DNA of 41,153 nucleotides, taken from positions 1 to 41,153 of the forward strand of contig JAEOTR010000081.1 of NCBI GenBank assembly GCA_016839705.1, read 5' to 3'. The translations under genes and the position numbers were made by a program. Origin of the DNA: Promethearchaeota archaeon. Lineage in GTDB: Archaea; Asgardarchaeota; Lokiarchaeia; Sigyniarchaeales; SOKP01. The notes under the pieces are model-generated. The model was not told the origin of the DNA. It ran no database searches and worked only from the letters and a program-made list of their open reading frames with translations. Shown here piece after piece: positions 25,222 through 33,864 of the stretch; position 1 is the first letter of the stretch, and each line of letters opens with the position of its first letter.

Positions 25222-26184
25222 ATGACCCCTTATAAAAGAGAAGTCATTGTTGAAGTACCCCATAGAATATCAGGCTTTTTTGAAATTGTAGATGAAATTG
25301 ATGGTATTAAAATAACTAATCCTGAAAGAATTGGATCAAGAGGCGCTGGTTTTAATTTGAGCGCTGTTGGAAGAACTAAGGTAAAAGTTGAAAATTGGGA
25401 AAAATCTAATGATCATGAAATAAATATAATGATAGACGATGAAAAGAAGGATGAAAAAGCCGAAACAACTTATTACATTTATAATTATATCAGAAAACTT
25501 ATTGAAAATTCAGTAAAGATTACAATTATTCATAATTTTGATTTACCTGTTGGATGTGGCTTTGGAGCAAGTGGATCTGGAGCATTAGGTTCAATTTATG
25601 GGTTAGATCATGTTCTGAATTTAGGTTTATCTACTCTAGAAAAAGGGAGAATAGCTCATATTGCTGAGGTTGTGAATCGAACTGGATTAGGTACTGTTTG
25701 TGGACAGTTACGTGGTGGATTATGCATACTTAAAGAACCCGGTTACCCTTGTGTTTCTGAGAGCATTCAAGTGCCAGAAAATTTGAAAATAATATGTGGT
25801 TCTTTTGGGATAATACATACTAAATCAATATTGACAGATCCCGTTTTAAATCTTAGAATAAAACACGCTGGTAGAAGAGCACAAATGAAATTATTAGAAA
25901 AGCGAACAATAAAATCTTTTATGAAAGCTTCAATTGATTTCGTTGAGGAAACCAAGATACTTGAAATCCTTGGGTTGAATGAGATTGAAGATTTACTTCA
26001 ACGTTTAAATAAATTAAAGATTCTAGGAGCTAGTATGAATCAGTTAGGACGATCAATCTTTGCTATTTGTGAGGAAAAAGATGGAAAAAATGTTAGAGAG
26101 ATTTTAGATACATATAAACCTGAAATCAAGGATTATACTTTATCAATTAATACGAGAAGGCCATATATATTAAATAATAAATAA
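25222..26184 (+). CDS. Pantoate kinase
   Basis: Archaeal GHMP-family kinase making 4-phosphopantoate, the substrate of the ligase at 3394-4188. The 320-residue product has the GHMP ATP loop LPVGCGFGASGSGALGS (about 110-126), the N-terminal PHRISGFFEI segment typical of pantoate kinases, GLGTVCGQLRGG near 155-166, and a C-terminal domain. It has no other recognised pathway gene beside it, so the CoA genes are scattered through the window. It ends 1 nt before the convergent proC. Confidence 0.92.
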   Translation: MTPYKREVIVEVPHRISGFFEIVDEIDGIKITNPERIGSRGAGFNLSAVGRTKVKVENWEKSNDHEINIMIDDEKKDEKAETTYYIYNYIRKLIENSVKITIIHNFDLPVGCGFGASGSGALGSIYGLDHVLNLGLSTLEKGRIAHIAEVVNRTGLGTVCGQLRGGLCILKEPGYPCVSESIQVPENLKIICGSFGIIHTKSILTDPVLNLRIKHAGRRAQMKLLEKRTIKSFMKASIDFVEETKILEILGLNEIEDLLQRLNKLKILGASMNQLGRSIFAICEEKDGKNVREILDTYKPEIKDYTLSINTRRPYILNNK

Positions 26185-26185
26185 T

Positions 26186-27004
26186 TTAAGCATTTTTATT
26201 CATTGATTTCGATTTTAAGGTCGCGGCTTCAACCGCCCTAATGAGTGTAGCTCTTAATTTTGCAGATTCAATTTCATGAATTGCCGTGATTGTTGTACCA
26301 CCTGGAGTTGCCACCATATCCTTTAATTCACCAGGATGTTTGCCGGTTTCTAGTACCAATTTTGCCGCGCCAAATACTGTTTGAGCTGCTAATTTTACGG
26401 CAGTGTCTCGCGGAAGTCCCATTTTTACACCCCCATCCGCCAAAGATTCTATGATAATGAATAAATATGCTGGACCGCTTCCCGACAGACCCGTAACTGC
26501 ATCAAGATGTTTTTCTTCTAACTCTACAACAAGACCTAGAGCACTGAATAAATTTTTAACATATTCTAACTCTGGTTGTTTAATGAATTCATTAGTTGAC
26601 ATAGCTGAGGCAGCTGCTCTTACTAATGCAGGTGTGTTAGTCATGATTCTGATAATACTCACCTTTCTATCAAAATGTTTGTTAATATGATCAATTGAAA
26701 TTCCTGCTGCGATTGAAATTATAACATGATCCTCAGAGATTATGGGGCTAATTTCATCTAGCACATCATCTATGACTTGAGGTAAAACTGCAAGTATTAT
26801 ATATTTGGATTTTTGAGCAACAGATTTATTATTATCCGCAAAATCTACTTTTATTTCATTAAATCTATCTACTAAAATATCTTTTTGTATGTCATGAATA
26901 ATAATTTTTTCTGGTTCTATTGTTTTTGAATTAACTAAAACTCTCAATATAGTAGAACCAATTTTCCCTAAACCAATGATCCCTAATTCTTTTTGAAACG
27001 ACAT
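26186..27004 (-). CDS. proC: Pyrroline-5-carboxylate reductase
   Basis: Last step of proline synthesis, NAD(P)H-dependent. The 272-residue product has the Rossmann motif LGIIGLGKIGSTILR (7-21), and the strongly conserved C-terminal signature VTGLSGSGPAYLFIIIESL plus DMVATPGGTTITAIHEIE. No deviation seen. It is convergent with pantoate kinase and on the same strand as the downstream-reading MfnB gene. Confidence 0.95.
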   Translation of the reverse strand: MSFQKELGIIGLGKIGSTILRVLVNSKTIEPEKIIIHDIQKDILVDRFNEIKVDFADNNKSVAQKSKYIILAVLPQVIDDVLDEISPIISEDHVIISIAAGISIDHINKHFDRKVSIIRIMTNTPALVRAAASAMSTNEFIKQPELEYVKNLFSALGLVVELEEKHLDAVTGLSGSGPAYLFIIIESLADGGVKMGLPRDTAVKLAAQTVFGAAKLVLETGKHPGELKDMVATPGGTTITAIHEIESAKLRATLIRAVEAATLKSKSMNKNA

Positions 27005-27150
27005 ATGTGTTATTTTCCAACAACATGTTAAAATTCAAAGGTTTTATCTACAAAGTGATAAAACACACTTTAGAAAATCTTAATGAAACATAATATTAAA
27101 GGAATCGTAACAAATGAGTCAAATTATTAAGATATTTTAACAAATTCCTT

Positions 27151-27891
27151 TTAGTAAGCTAATTGAGATTTTAAGTTTTCAATAAGATCCAGTTTTATAG
27201 TACCATTGTTTCTGTCATATCCTTCACATACCATACTGCGAACACCTATTATCTCTGGGTTAATTTTCTTGATTTTAGATAAAACATTATTCCTTAAATT
27301 ACCTGCTAAAGCAATCTTTAAATTGAAATCGTTGGCCCTCTTCTTAAATTCAATTAATTGATTAACATTCAAAAAATCAAATAAACCTTTTTCGTCTTTA
27401 ATATATGTGTCAAGCATAGCAACATCAGCACCAGATTCAGCGGCTATTGTGGGAATGGCAAGAAAATCAAGTGAATTTTTCATTCTTATGTAATCTGCAT
27501 ATCCCGCAGCAACAACCTTTATCTCATTATTGTAATTCTTTACTGCTTTTACTACATTTTTCATTAATTTTATTCCTTCTTCTACATTTTTTGGACCTTT
27601 CAATCCCACCTTTATTATATCTGCACCCGATACAGCTGCTCCTAATGCTGCTAAAGACGCTGATCCTGGTAAATTAGGAAAATCCCCTATAGTAGCACTT
27701 AGCATTTGTGAATAATTTCCGAGAAGCATATTTTTCATTGCTTTTATAACCCAAGGAAAGTTCGCTCCGAGTGAACCTTCCTCGGGATTTTTACAGTCAA
27801 TAATCTCAACTTGAGATGATATTACTATTTTAGCTTCTTCAAGTGTTTTTGGGCTTACCAGAAGTTGAATTTTGTGGGGCATAACTGTCAT
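27151..27891 (-). CDS. mfnB: (5-formylfuran-3-yl)methyl phosphate synthase MfnB
   Basis: TIM-barrel enzyme (former DUF556) that makes the furan precursor of methanofuran from two glyceraldehyde-3-phosphates. The 246-residue product matches along its length: QLLVSPKTLEEAK, VEIIDCKNPEEGSLGANFPW (lysine and aspartate of the active site), ATIGDFPNLPGSASLAALG, DIIKVGLKGPK and DVAMLDTYIKDEKGLFDF. The second ATG, three codons in, is an alternative start. Its presence suggests the organism makes methanofuran or a related cofactor; no other recognised pathway gene is in the window, except possibly the HisA-like protein nearby. Confidence 0.92.
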   Translation of the reverse strand: MTVMPHKIQLLVSPKTLEEAKIVISSQVEIIDCKNPEEGSLGANFPWVIKAMKNMLLGNYSQMLSATIGDFPNLPGSASLAALGAAVSGADIIKVGLKGPKNVEEGIKLMKNVVKAVKNYNNEIKVVAAGYADYIRMKNSLDFLAIPTIAAESGADVAMLDTYIKDEKGLFDFLNVNQLIEFKKRANDFNLKIALAGNLRNNVLSKIKKINPEIIGVRSMVCEGYDRNNGTIKLDLIENLKSQLAY

Positions 27892-28090
27892 ATATAATTA
27901 AAAAATATTAAAAAATTTATTTAAGACGTTAATTAATTATTATTAATTTGAACTCTATAAATTATTGATTATTCGAATCGAGATTTTCAATAATAAATAA
28001 GGAGCGAGAAATTGAATAATCGAACGATTATATATAAAAATTTAAATTAAATCATTTTTATTAAATATAAAAAAAGAAAATTAAGATATT

Positions 28091-28618
28091 ATGTCTCCTA
28101 AAGAAATTACAAAATTAGAAATAACTAATGAAGTATTTAAAGAACCAAAAGAAGTAATTGACCAATTAGCTTCAAATATTGATCTAAAATATACTAAAGT
28201 AATCCAAACTTATGTTATGGAAGATCGAAGGCTTAATTTATCTTTAGAACATGATGGTTCTAGTTATTTTAAGGGAAAGGTTGTATGGATTGGGAATAAA
28301 AAGGATGACACGGAAGGATCAATATTTTGCGTTGACACCAAAGATGAATTAAAACAGATTAACCCTACAGCAGAAAATACTGAAAAAGTAATATTAGATG
28401 TGAAAAAGGATTTGATTAAAATATCTACTGCCTCGAAAACAAAATGTTCTGTATGCGGGAAAAATATTGAGATTTTTGATGAAGTTACTGGGTGTCCCAT
28501 ATGTGAAGCAAAAGCACATAAAGATCATTTAACTGACTGGGTTAAAATGAAGCAAACTTGTCCGGTTTGTAAAAAATCGTTGAATGTTTCTAGCACGGGA
28601 TTAATCTTTATAGAATAA
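28091..28618 (+). CDS. RING-like zinc-finger protein
   Basis: A 175-residue protein with an unrecognised N-terminal domain (about 1-115, beta-rich) and a C-terminal cysteine/histidine domain: CSVC near 119, then GCPICEAKAHKDHLTDW and, six residues on, CPVCKKSL. The run of H-K-D-H-L-T-D-W followed by CPxC is like the second half of RING-H2 fingers, with an extra CxxC. Such proteins are E3 candidates in Asgard ubiquitin systems, but no ubiquitin, E1 or E2 gene is in the window. A plain zinc-binding fold is the alternative. It is convergent with the HisA-like gene. Confidence 0.65.
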   Translation: MSPKEITKLEITNEVFKEPKEVIDQLASNIDLKYTKVIQTYVMEDRRLNLSLEHDGSSYFKGKVVWIGNKKDDTEGSIFCVDTKDELKQINPTAENTEKVILDVKKDLIKISTASKTKCSVCGKNIEIFDEVTGCPICEAKAHKDHLTDWVKMKQTCPVCKKSLNVSSTGLIFIE

Positions 28619-28621
28619 AAC

Positions 28622-29365
28622 TCATAATAGAGAAAGATTTATTACTTTTTCAATATCTATTGTACCATCATATAAGGCGGTTGCAATTAACACGCCAGCG
28701 AAGTTAAGCTCTTTATATTTTATTAAATCTGTATAATCTCTTATTCCACCACCCACAAATATATTTCCTCCGAACGAATCCCGAATTTTTAAGTATTGCT
28801 GTGGAATTCCTCCAATTTTTTGGCCTACTCGGAATAAATCTAAAAGCAATAATTCGTTTACACCGATTCCCTCCATGATTTTAGCAATTTCTTTTGGGGT
28901 TTTATCTTTTACTCCTTTAGCATTTGAAATTACTTTCTCTTTATACATATCGATGCTTAGAACTAATTTATTTTGTCCTACAATATTTATAGCTTTTCTA
29001 ATTACATCTAAATTTCTTACTGTTTCTAATCCAATTATAAGTTTATTAATATTGAAATTAGAAAAATGTAGAATATCACTGATATCAACTATTCCTGGAT
29101 CTATCATTATATTTATTTCTGTTATCTTCAAAATTTTAGTTAAAAGACGAAAATCGGGTTTGCGATTTATAATTGCATTTAGATCTGCGATATAGAAATC
29201 TTTGAATTTAAAATTCGAGGTAAGAACATTTAAAATGTCAAGTGGGTTAGAGGTTTTAAATAGTTTAGATTTTAAGGGTTTGTATTTTTTTCTTTCACCT
29301 CTAATTGCGTGGACTGCTTCTGAATTTAAAACATCTATAACAGGAATTACTTTAAACTCTCTCAT
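28622..29365 (-). CDS. HisA-like TIM-barrel protein
   Basis: A protein of about 247 residues related to HisA, the ProFAR isomerase. Seen: FKVIPVIDVLNSEAVHAIRG at the start, where HisA has the IDxxxGxxV pattern, LDLFRVGQKIGGIPQQYL, and FVGGGIRDYTDLIKY with the phosphate-binding GGGIR. The first catalytic aspartate region is kept (VIDVLN), but other histidine genes are absent, so it is more likely one of the archaeal HisA-like proteins of unknown substrate. Such proteins occur in organisms with C1-carrier cofactors; MfnB lies 0.7 kb away. An upstream GTG (29383) is possible; ATG 29365 gives the normal N-terminus. Confidence 0.75.
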   Translation of the reverse strand: MREFKVIPVIDVLNSEAVHAIRGERKKYKPLKSKLFKTSNPLDILNVLTSNFKFKDFYIADLNAIINRKPDFRLLTKILKITEINIMIDPGIVDISDILHFSNFNINKLIIGLETVRNLDVIRKAINIVGQNKLVLSIDMYKEKVISNAKGVKDKTPKEIAKIMEGIGVNELLLLDLFRVGQKIGGIPQQYLKIRDSFGGNIFVGGGIRDYTDLIKYKELNFAGVLIATALYDGTIDIEKVINLSLL

Positions 29366-29564
29366 TAATCTCTGAATTAACACTTGAAAAAAGGTTTTTA
29401 GATGGATATATAATTATTTAATTCTATAATGTATAAATGATAAATTACCTTTATTTGATACTCTCTAAATTTAAAAGAATTATATTTTAATTAACAACTA
29501 AATAATTTTTTTTTTAAATAATACTTACTAAAATAATTTTAAAACTTAAGAAAATTATAGCATT

Positions 29565-31289
29565 ATGAGTGAAATGAAAACCGAGGTATATATAAACAAG
29601 ATTATTGAAAACACGGGCTTAACGAGAAAGGAAATTCAAGATATGGTTGGAGACAAGAAGAATGAATTAAAAGGTTTAATATCTGAAGAGGGAGCATTAT
29701 TTATTATTGCCAGAGAGTTAGGTGTTGATGTAAAGGAGGAAAATAAAGATCTAATAAAGGATATCGAAATAAATATATCTGATATTACTCCTAATATGAA
29801 AAATATCGTTTTAGTAGGAAGGATTAAGGAAATTCATCGCGTAAACAAGTTTAATAAGAATGATGGTGGAGTTGGTTATGTGGGGTCTTTCTTATTACAT
29901 GATAAGACAGGAGATATTCGAATTGTATTATGGGATGACCAAGTAAGTATTTTTAATAACAACAATTTTGAAATAAATGAATTAGTTAAATTATTCAATG
30001 GCATTGCAAGGAAAGGGAGATACGATGAATTAGAAATACATGTAGGAAGATATGGAAAGATATTATTATCTCCGGATGATGTAGATTTTAAAAATTATCC
30101 CAAAATAAAATTTAAATTAACTAATATAAATGATATTAATTTAAGTCTAAACTCTATATCAATTGAAGGGAAGATAATTCAATTTACACCAATAAAAGAA
30201 TTTACAAAAAAAGATGGTGAACCAGGAAAAGTAGGATCTCTAACTCTATTAGATTCTACAGGATCTATAAGACTAACGTTTTGGAACGATGACGTTGAAA
30301 AAATTGAAAATTTAGAAATTGATGATGCTATAACAGTATCCAATCTCACTCCACGATTAAACACTTATGATTCTAAATCTATTGATTTGTACGCTAATAG
30401 AAGCTCGGTTGTTAAAAAGATATCAAAAAACATCCAAATAAAGGGAGAACTAGTACAGAAGATTGGAAATCTTCAAAATCATAAAGGTATTGTATCATTT
30501 AAAGGAAAAGTAACATCAGTTGATAATTTAAAAATAATTGAATCAAAATTAGGTGAAAAAATCTCCCTATTGGGATTTATCGTCAGTGATGATACAGATG
30601 GAATTAGAATTACATTATGGAGAGAAAAAGCAGAGGAATTTTCAGAAAAATTGTCAGTTGGCCAAGGACTACTGCTGAAAAACGTTATGGTAAAGTATAG
30701 CAACTTTTCGCAAAGAAATGAAATATCCTTAATAAACGAATCAAGTATTGAATTAAAAGAATTTGAAATTAAGAACCTAAAGACGATAGACTTGACGAAC
30801 GCCAACTCTCGCGCAAATTTTTCTGGAAATTATAATAAAATCGATTCTATAAATGCATCAACGAATATAGAAATTAAGGGTTTTATTGCAAGAGATCTTA
30901 ACAATATATCAATTTATGAGGCATGTACAAAGTGCTTCAAAAAAGTGGATAACTGTGTGTGTAATACAGCAAATGAAACAGAGTTTCGAATGATTGTCAA
31001 TCTTATAATTGATGATGGAACAGGTTCAATTAGAACAACATTTATAGGTGATATAGCAGAAAAGCTTATGATGGTAAAGACAGAAAAACTCGTCCAAATT
31101 AAGGAAACACCCGATTTTGATAAATTTATGGAGAAAAAGTCTTCTGAACTTTTAGGTAAAGATATAATCATTAAAGGAAAATCAAAATTCAGTGATTATT
31201 CAAACTCATATGAAATAATGTCTTATGATTTTAAATATCTAAATGTTGATGAAGAATTGGAAAGGGAAATAAGAAAGATTGAAACTTAA
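29565..31289 (+). CDS. Replication protein A-like multi-OB-fold protein
   Basis: Single-stranded DNA-binding protein of 574 residues. At least three OB folds can be seen from the repeated pattern GRIKEI...GSFLLHDKTGDIRIVLWDD (about 87-125), GKIIQF...GSLTLLDSTGSIRLTFWND (about 204-245) and GKVTSV...GFIVSDDTDGIRITLWRE (about 313-355), plus a fourth region near 435-520 with a zinc site CTKCFKKVDNCVC and DDGTGSIRTTF. This is the archaeal RPA70-like layout (COG1599). An N-terminal helical domain of about 70 residues precedes the OB folds. The RPA32-like partner is at 9984. Confidence 0.92.
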   Translation: MSEMKTEVYINKIIENTGLTRKEIQDMVGDKKNELKGLISEEGALFIIARELGVDVKEENKDLIKDIEINISDITPNMKNIVLVGRIKEIHRVNKFNKNDGGVGYVGSFLLHDKTGDIRIVLWDDQVSIFNNNNFEINELVKLFNGIARKGRYDELEIHVGRYGKILLSPDDVDFKNYPKIKFKLTNINDINLSLNSISIEGKIIQFTPIKEFTKKDGEPGKVGSLTLLDSTGSIRLTFWNDDVEKIENLEIDDAITVSNLTPRLNTYDSKSIDLYANRSSVVKKISKNIQIKGELVQKIGNLQNHKGIVSFKGKVTSVDNLKIIESKLGEKISLLGFIVSDDTDGIRITLWREKAEEFSEKLSVGQGLLLKNVMVKYSNFSQRNEISLINESSIELKEFEIKNLKTIDLTNANSRANFSGNYNKIDSINASTNIEIKGFIARDLNNISIYEACTKCFKKVDNCVCNTANETEFRMIVNLIIDDGTGSIRTTFIGDIAEKLMMVKTEKLVQIKETPDFDKFMEKKSSELLGKDIIIKGKSKFSDYSNSYEIMSYDFKYLNVDEELEREIRKIET

Positions 31290-31403
31290 ACCTTCTTCCT
31301 TTATTATTTTCATCTATACGTAGTTATAATGTGATCATTAAACTTTCGTTAAATTATGATTAACCAGATTTCTAATCTTTAACAATAAAATTTAAAACTC
31401 TTA

Positions 31404-31835
31404 TTAAGAAATTAGACAAATTTTACTAAATTTTTCAGGATTCTTAATGATATTAGTGTATTTTTCATGGATTATCTCAGGAGTCATGTTTGAGAGTTGT
31501 TGATTAAATGGCCAAACACCAATTAATACATCACCTAACTTTTTAACGTTGCCTATTAAATGTCCTTGTTTTTCTCCGTTTGATGTAAAAAGGATTACTA
31601 AATAATAATTATAACTAAATTTTGTCTCAACATTTCCCACAACTATAACTTCCTCAATATTTTGAAAACTGATAACCTTATCATTTTGTATGCTTAAATT
31701 TTTTAATTCTAGAATCAATTTTGCAGGAATAGTTAAGGGATTTTTTAAGTTTAAATCTTTAAAACTTAATGAAAGGTTCGTATTCTCAATTTGCTCAATT
31801 GCTTTAAATATTACTTTATAAATTATAGAATCCAT
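31404..31835 (-). CDS. Hypothetical protein, 143 residues
   Basis: Not recognised. It has no signal peptide, membrane helix or cysteine motif. The middle (about 60-110) is beta-rich (VISFQNIEEVIVVGNVETKF, then YYLVILFTSNGEKQGHLIG), and a helix-rich C-terminus follows. The downstream gene order on the minus strand places it after aIF1 (98-nt gap), so the two could be transcribed together. Confidence 0.6.
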   Translation of the reverse strand: MDSIIYKVIFKAIEQIENTNLSLSFKDLNLKNPLTIPAKLILELKNLSIQNDKVISFQNIEEVIVVGNVETKFSYNYYLVILFTSNGEKQGHLIGNVKKLGDVLIGVWPFNQQLSNMTPEIIHEKYTNIIKNPEKFSKICLIS

Positions 31836-31933
31836 ACAAGTTGCTAAAACAGATATGCTTTAAGATCGAATTAATTATTAGTAGAATAATTTGCATAACA
31901 TCTATGCTTGTAGTAATCTTAAGATAATGTGAT

Positions 31934-32251
31934 CTATTGTTGGATAAGAATATTTTCTTCAGGAAATCCCAAATCAATTAATAGCTTTTTCATCTTAAAT
32001 CGATGATCTCCTTGAAGTTCAACTTCATTATCTCTCACAGTTCCACCAGAAGCACATTTTTTTTTTGCTTTTGTCAAAATATTTTTCAAATTTACATCAA
32101 AATTACCAATAAAAGAAATAACAGTAACAATCCGCCCCCATTTACGCCTATCGTTTGAGATTATTATTTGTTGTTCATCAGCACTTAAGCTATCACATAT
32201 ACAGAGCTCTTTTGGAAAACTACATAATGGACATATGTCGTCGTCTTTAAT
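31934..32251 (-). CDS. Translation initiation factor aIF1 (SUI1), apparent ATT start
   Basis: Archaeal eIF1 homologue, about 105 residues, guarding start-codon choice on the small subunit. Seen: an N-terminal zinc motif CPLCSFPKELCIC, RRKWGRIVTVISFIGN, then KCASGGTVRDNEVELQGDHR, the SUI1 signature, and KLLIDLGFPEENI at the end. No ATG, GTG or TTG lies between the in-frame TAA (32258-32260) and the zinc motif. ATT at 32249-32251 gives MKDDDICPLC, the normal N-terminus and length. GTGAT at 32260-32264, complementary to ATCAC of the 16S tail, lies 8 nt upstream of it. A sequencing error at the start is the alternative. Confidence 0.88.
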   Translation of the reverse strand: MKDDDICPLCSFPKELCICDSLSADEQQIIISNDRRKWGRIVTVISFIGNFDVNLKNILTKAKKKCASGGTVRDNEVELQGDHRFKMKKLLIDLGFPEENILIQQ

Positions 32252-32560
32252 GCTTTCTTATCACAACCTTCGTTATTCAAATTATTAATTAATAGAGTAC
32301 TAAACAATAATAGAATAAAATCTTATAAAAATCTTTTTCATTTTAGAAAATGACTCTATTCTTATTCAAAAAGATTTCTATATACCTATTTGTTTTTATA
32401 AAAATTAAAAAAATCTAATTGATTATTTGATTTATTTTTTTTATTATCTAATTCCTTCCATTTAAAAGAAAAGGCAATCAAAAAAGTATATAAAGTAAAA
32501 TTTTTATTATTTATAAATGAGCGTGTTCTTTATGTTAAAATAATTATGTAATTTACTATA
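32252..32560. promoter_or_regulatory. Divergent intergenic region between aIF1 and the small GTPase
   Basis: About 309 nt without a gene. On the plus strand GTATATAAAG at 32486-32495 is a good TATA box for the GTPase, placing the transcript start near 32518-32522. An eight-codon reading frame (MSVFFMLK, 32518-32544) lies between that point and the GTPase ATG. On the minus strand TTTTTATAAG near 32316-32326 is a possible TATA box for aIF1. Nothing else is seen. Confidence 0.45.
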
Positions 32561-33088
32561 ATGCAAAGTTCATGGATATTTAAAGTTATTGTCGCTGGTG
32601 CAGGTGGTGTGGGAAAAACAGCAATGATAACGCGTTATTGTACTGGAAAATTCCAAGAAGGTTATAAAATGACAATTGGAGCAGGATTTCACACCAAATC
32701 TGAGACGCTCGATACCGGAGAAGCCGTTAAAATGCAATTATGGGATTTTGCAGGTGAAAAACGATTCCGTGAACTCTTACCTGACTATTGTAAAGGTGCG
32801 AGTGGAGCGTTTATATGTTTTGATATTACAGATTATGATACGTTCAGAGAAATTCCAGAATGGCTTAAAATTATTCGTCAAAAAGCGGGTTTTATCCCAA
32901 TCATTCTGATGGGTATGAAATGGGACCTTCAAAATCATGAAGTCGATTTTGAAATTGCGAATAATTACGCCTTACAAGCAAAGTGTAATCAGTGTGTATT
33001 CAGTTCTTCAAAAAATAACATTAACATTAATGAATCATTTCGAGCTATGGGGAAATGGTTGATTTATTTTGCCTCTCAAACTGAATGA
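32561..33088 (+). CDS. Ras/Rab-like small GTPase
   Basis: A 175-residue small GTPase of the Asgard Ras-superfamily type, close in form to Rab/Ras. Seen: P-loop GAGGVGKTAM (about 12-21), switch I threonine in KMTIGAGF, G3 WDFAGEKRF (DxxG), and a G5-like SSSKNN. The G4 motif, normally NKxD, reads MKWD in ILMGMKWDL, so the guanine-contacting asparagine is replaced. No C-terminal cysteine for prenylation. A roadblock protein gene lies 1 kb downstream on the same strand after a tRNA cluster. In Asgards such GTPases are numerous; membrane-trafficking roles are inferred, not shown. Confidence 0.92.
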   Translation: MQSSWIFKVIVAGAGGVGKTAMITRYCTGKFQEGYKMTIGAGFHTKSETLDTGEAVKMQLWDFAGEKRFRELLPDYCKGASGAFICFDITDYDTFREIPEWLKIIRQKAGFIPIILMGMKWDLQNHEVDFEIANNYALQAKCNQCVFSSSKNNININESFRAMGKWLIYFASQTE

Positions 33089-33182
33089 TCTTTATCCTAT
33101 TAATTTAAAAAATATTAGTAATAAATGAGTAAAAACTAAATAGGATATTTAATAAAATTATATATAAAAAAATATAAAATAC

Positions 33183-33287
33183 GCCTCCGTAGCTCAGCTA
33201 GGTAGAGCACCCGGCTGTTAACTGGGCGGTCGCATGTTCGATTTCGTTGTTCAATCTCTGAACAAGAAGAAAACCATGCCGGGGGCG
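33183..33287 (+). tRNA. tRNA-Asn(GTT) with a T-loop intron
   Basis: Acceptor GCCTCCG (33183-33189) pairs with CGGGGGC (33280-33286) with one G-U; discriminator G, no encoded CCA. The anticodon arm CCCGG CTGTTAA CTGGG is uninterrupted (anticodon GTT). The T stem GCATG/CATGC is intact, but the T loop is split after TTCGA by about 31 nt (33242-33272), restoring loop TTCGAAC. The intron contains hairpin TTGTTCA/TGAACAA. The exact splice sites may shift by a base or two. Confidence 0.92.
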
Positions 33288-33585
33288 CATTTCTTCCATC
33301 TAATTTTAAATATTTTTTTCCCTTTCTCAGTTATAACTATGCACGTATTATTATTTCTCCTTTTTTAGAGATTAATCCTTTTTTCAATTGTATTTGAATA
33401 TTTTTACATGCATTTCTAGGATGCAATTTCAGAATTAAGTGCAATCATAAAAATTTTTATGGAAAACTAATTTTCTTCCCTTTTTTAATTTTTATAATTC
33501 TTATCAAAAATCGCTAAATATTATTTTTCTTACGAGTTATATCTCGAAATTTCTAAATCCTAATATTAATTAGAGAGGAAAATTG

Positions 33586-33720
33586 TGCTCCTGCCGGGAT
33601 TCGAACCCGGTTAATGATACAAAACGAAAGGATCTGTATTGTCACCAGGGTGAAAGCCTAGCATGCCAAGCCCTTTCTAATCTATAGAGTGAAAGATTGG
33701 CCGGACTACACTACAGGAGC
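33586..33720 (-). tRNA. tRNA-Glu(TTC) with two non-canonical introns
   Basis: Acceptor GCTCCTG (33720-33714) pairs with CAGGAGC (33593-33587); discriminator A, no CCA. The anticodon arm CTAGG CTTTCAC CCTGG is uninterrupted (anticodon TTC). One intron of about 30 nt (33665-33694) splits the 3' side of the D stem, between CCAATC and ATG. A second of about 30 nt (33612-33641) lies in the variable loop before the T stem CCGGG/CCCGG. Exon GCCAA and intron end TTGGC can pair around the first site. Boundaries are approximate by 1-2 nt. Confidence 0.9.
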
Positions 33721-33864
33721 ATGGAATTCCTATTTTATCACGTTTTTTAAAAAAATGTCTATAGAAATTTTTAACTGTGATTATTAGTAGAGTCTGTAAA
33801 CATTAAAATTTTACTTTTCTTAAATTAGAAAAAAATATTGGTAATAAAACGAACTAATAAAAAA

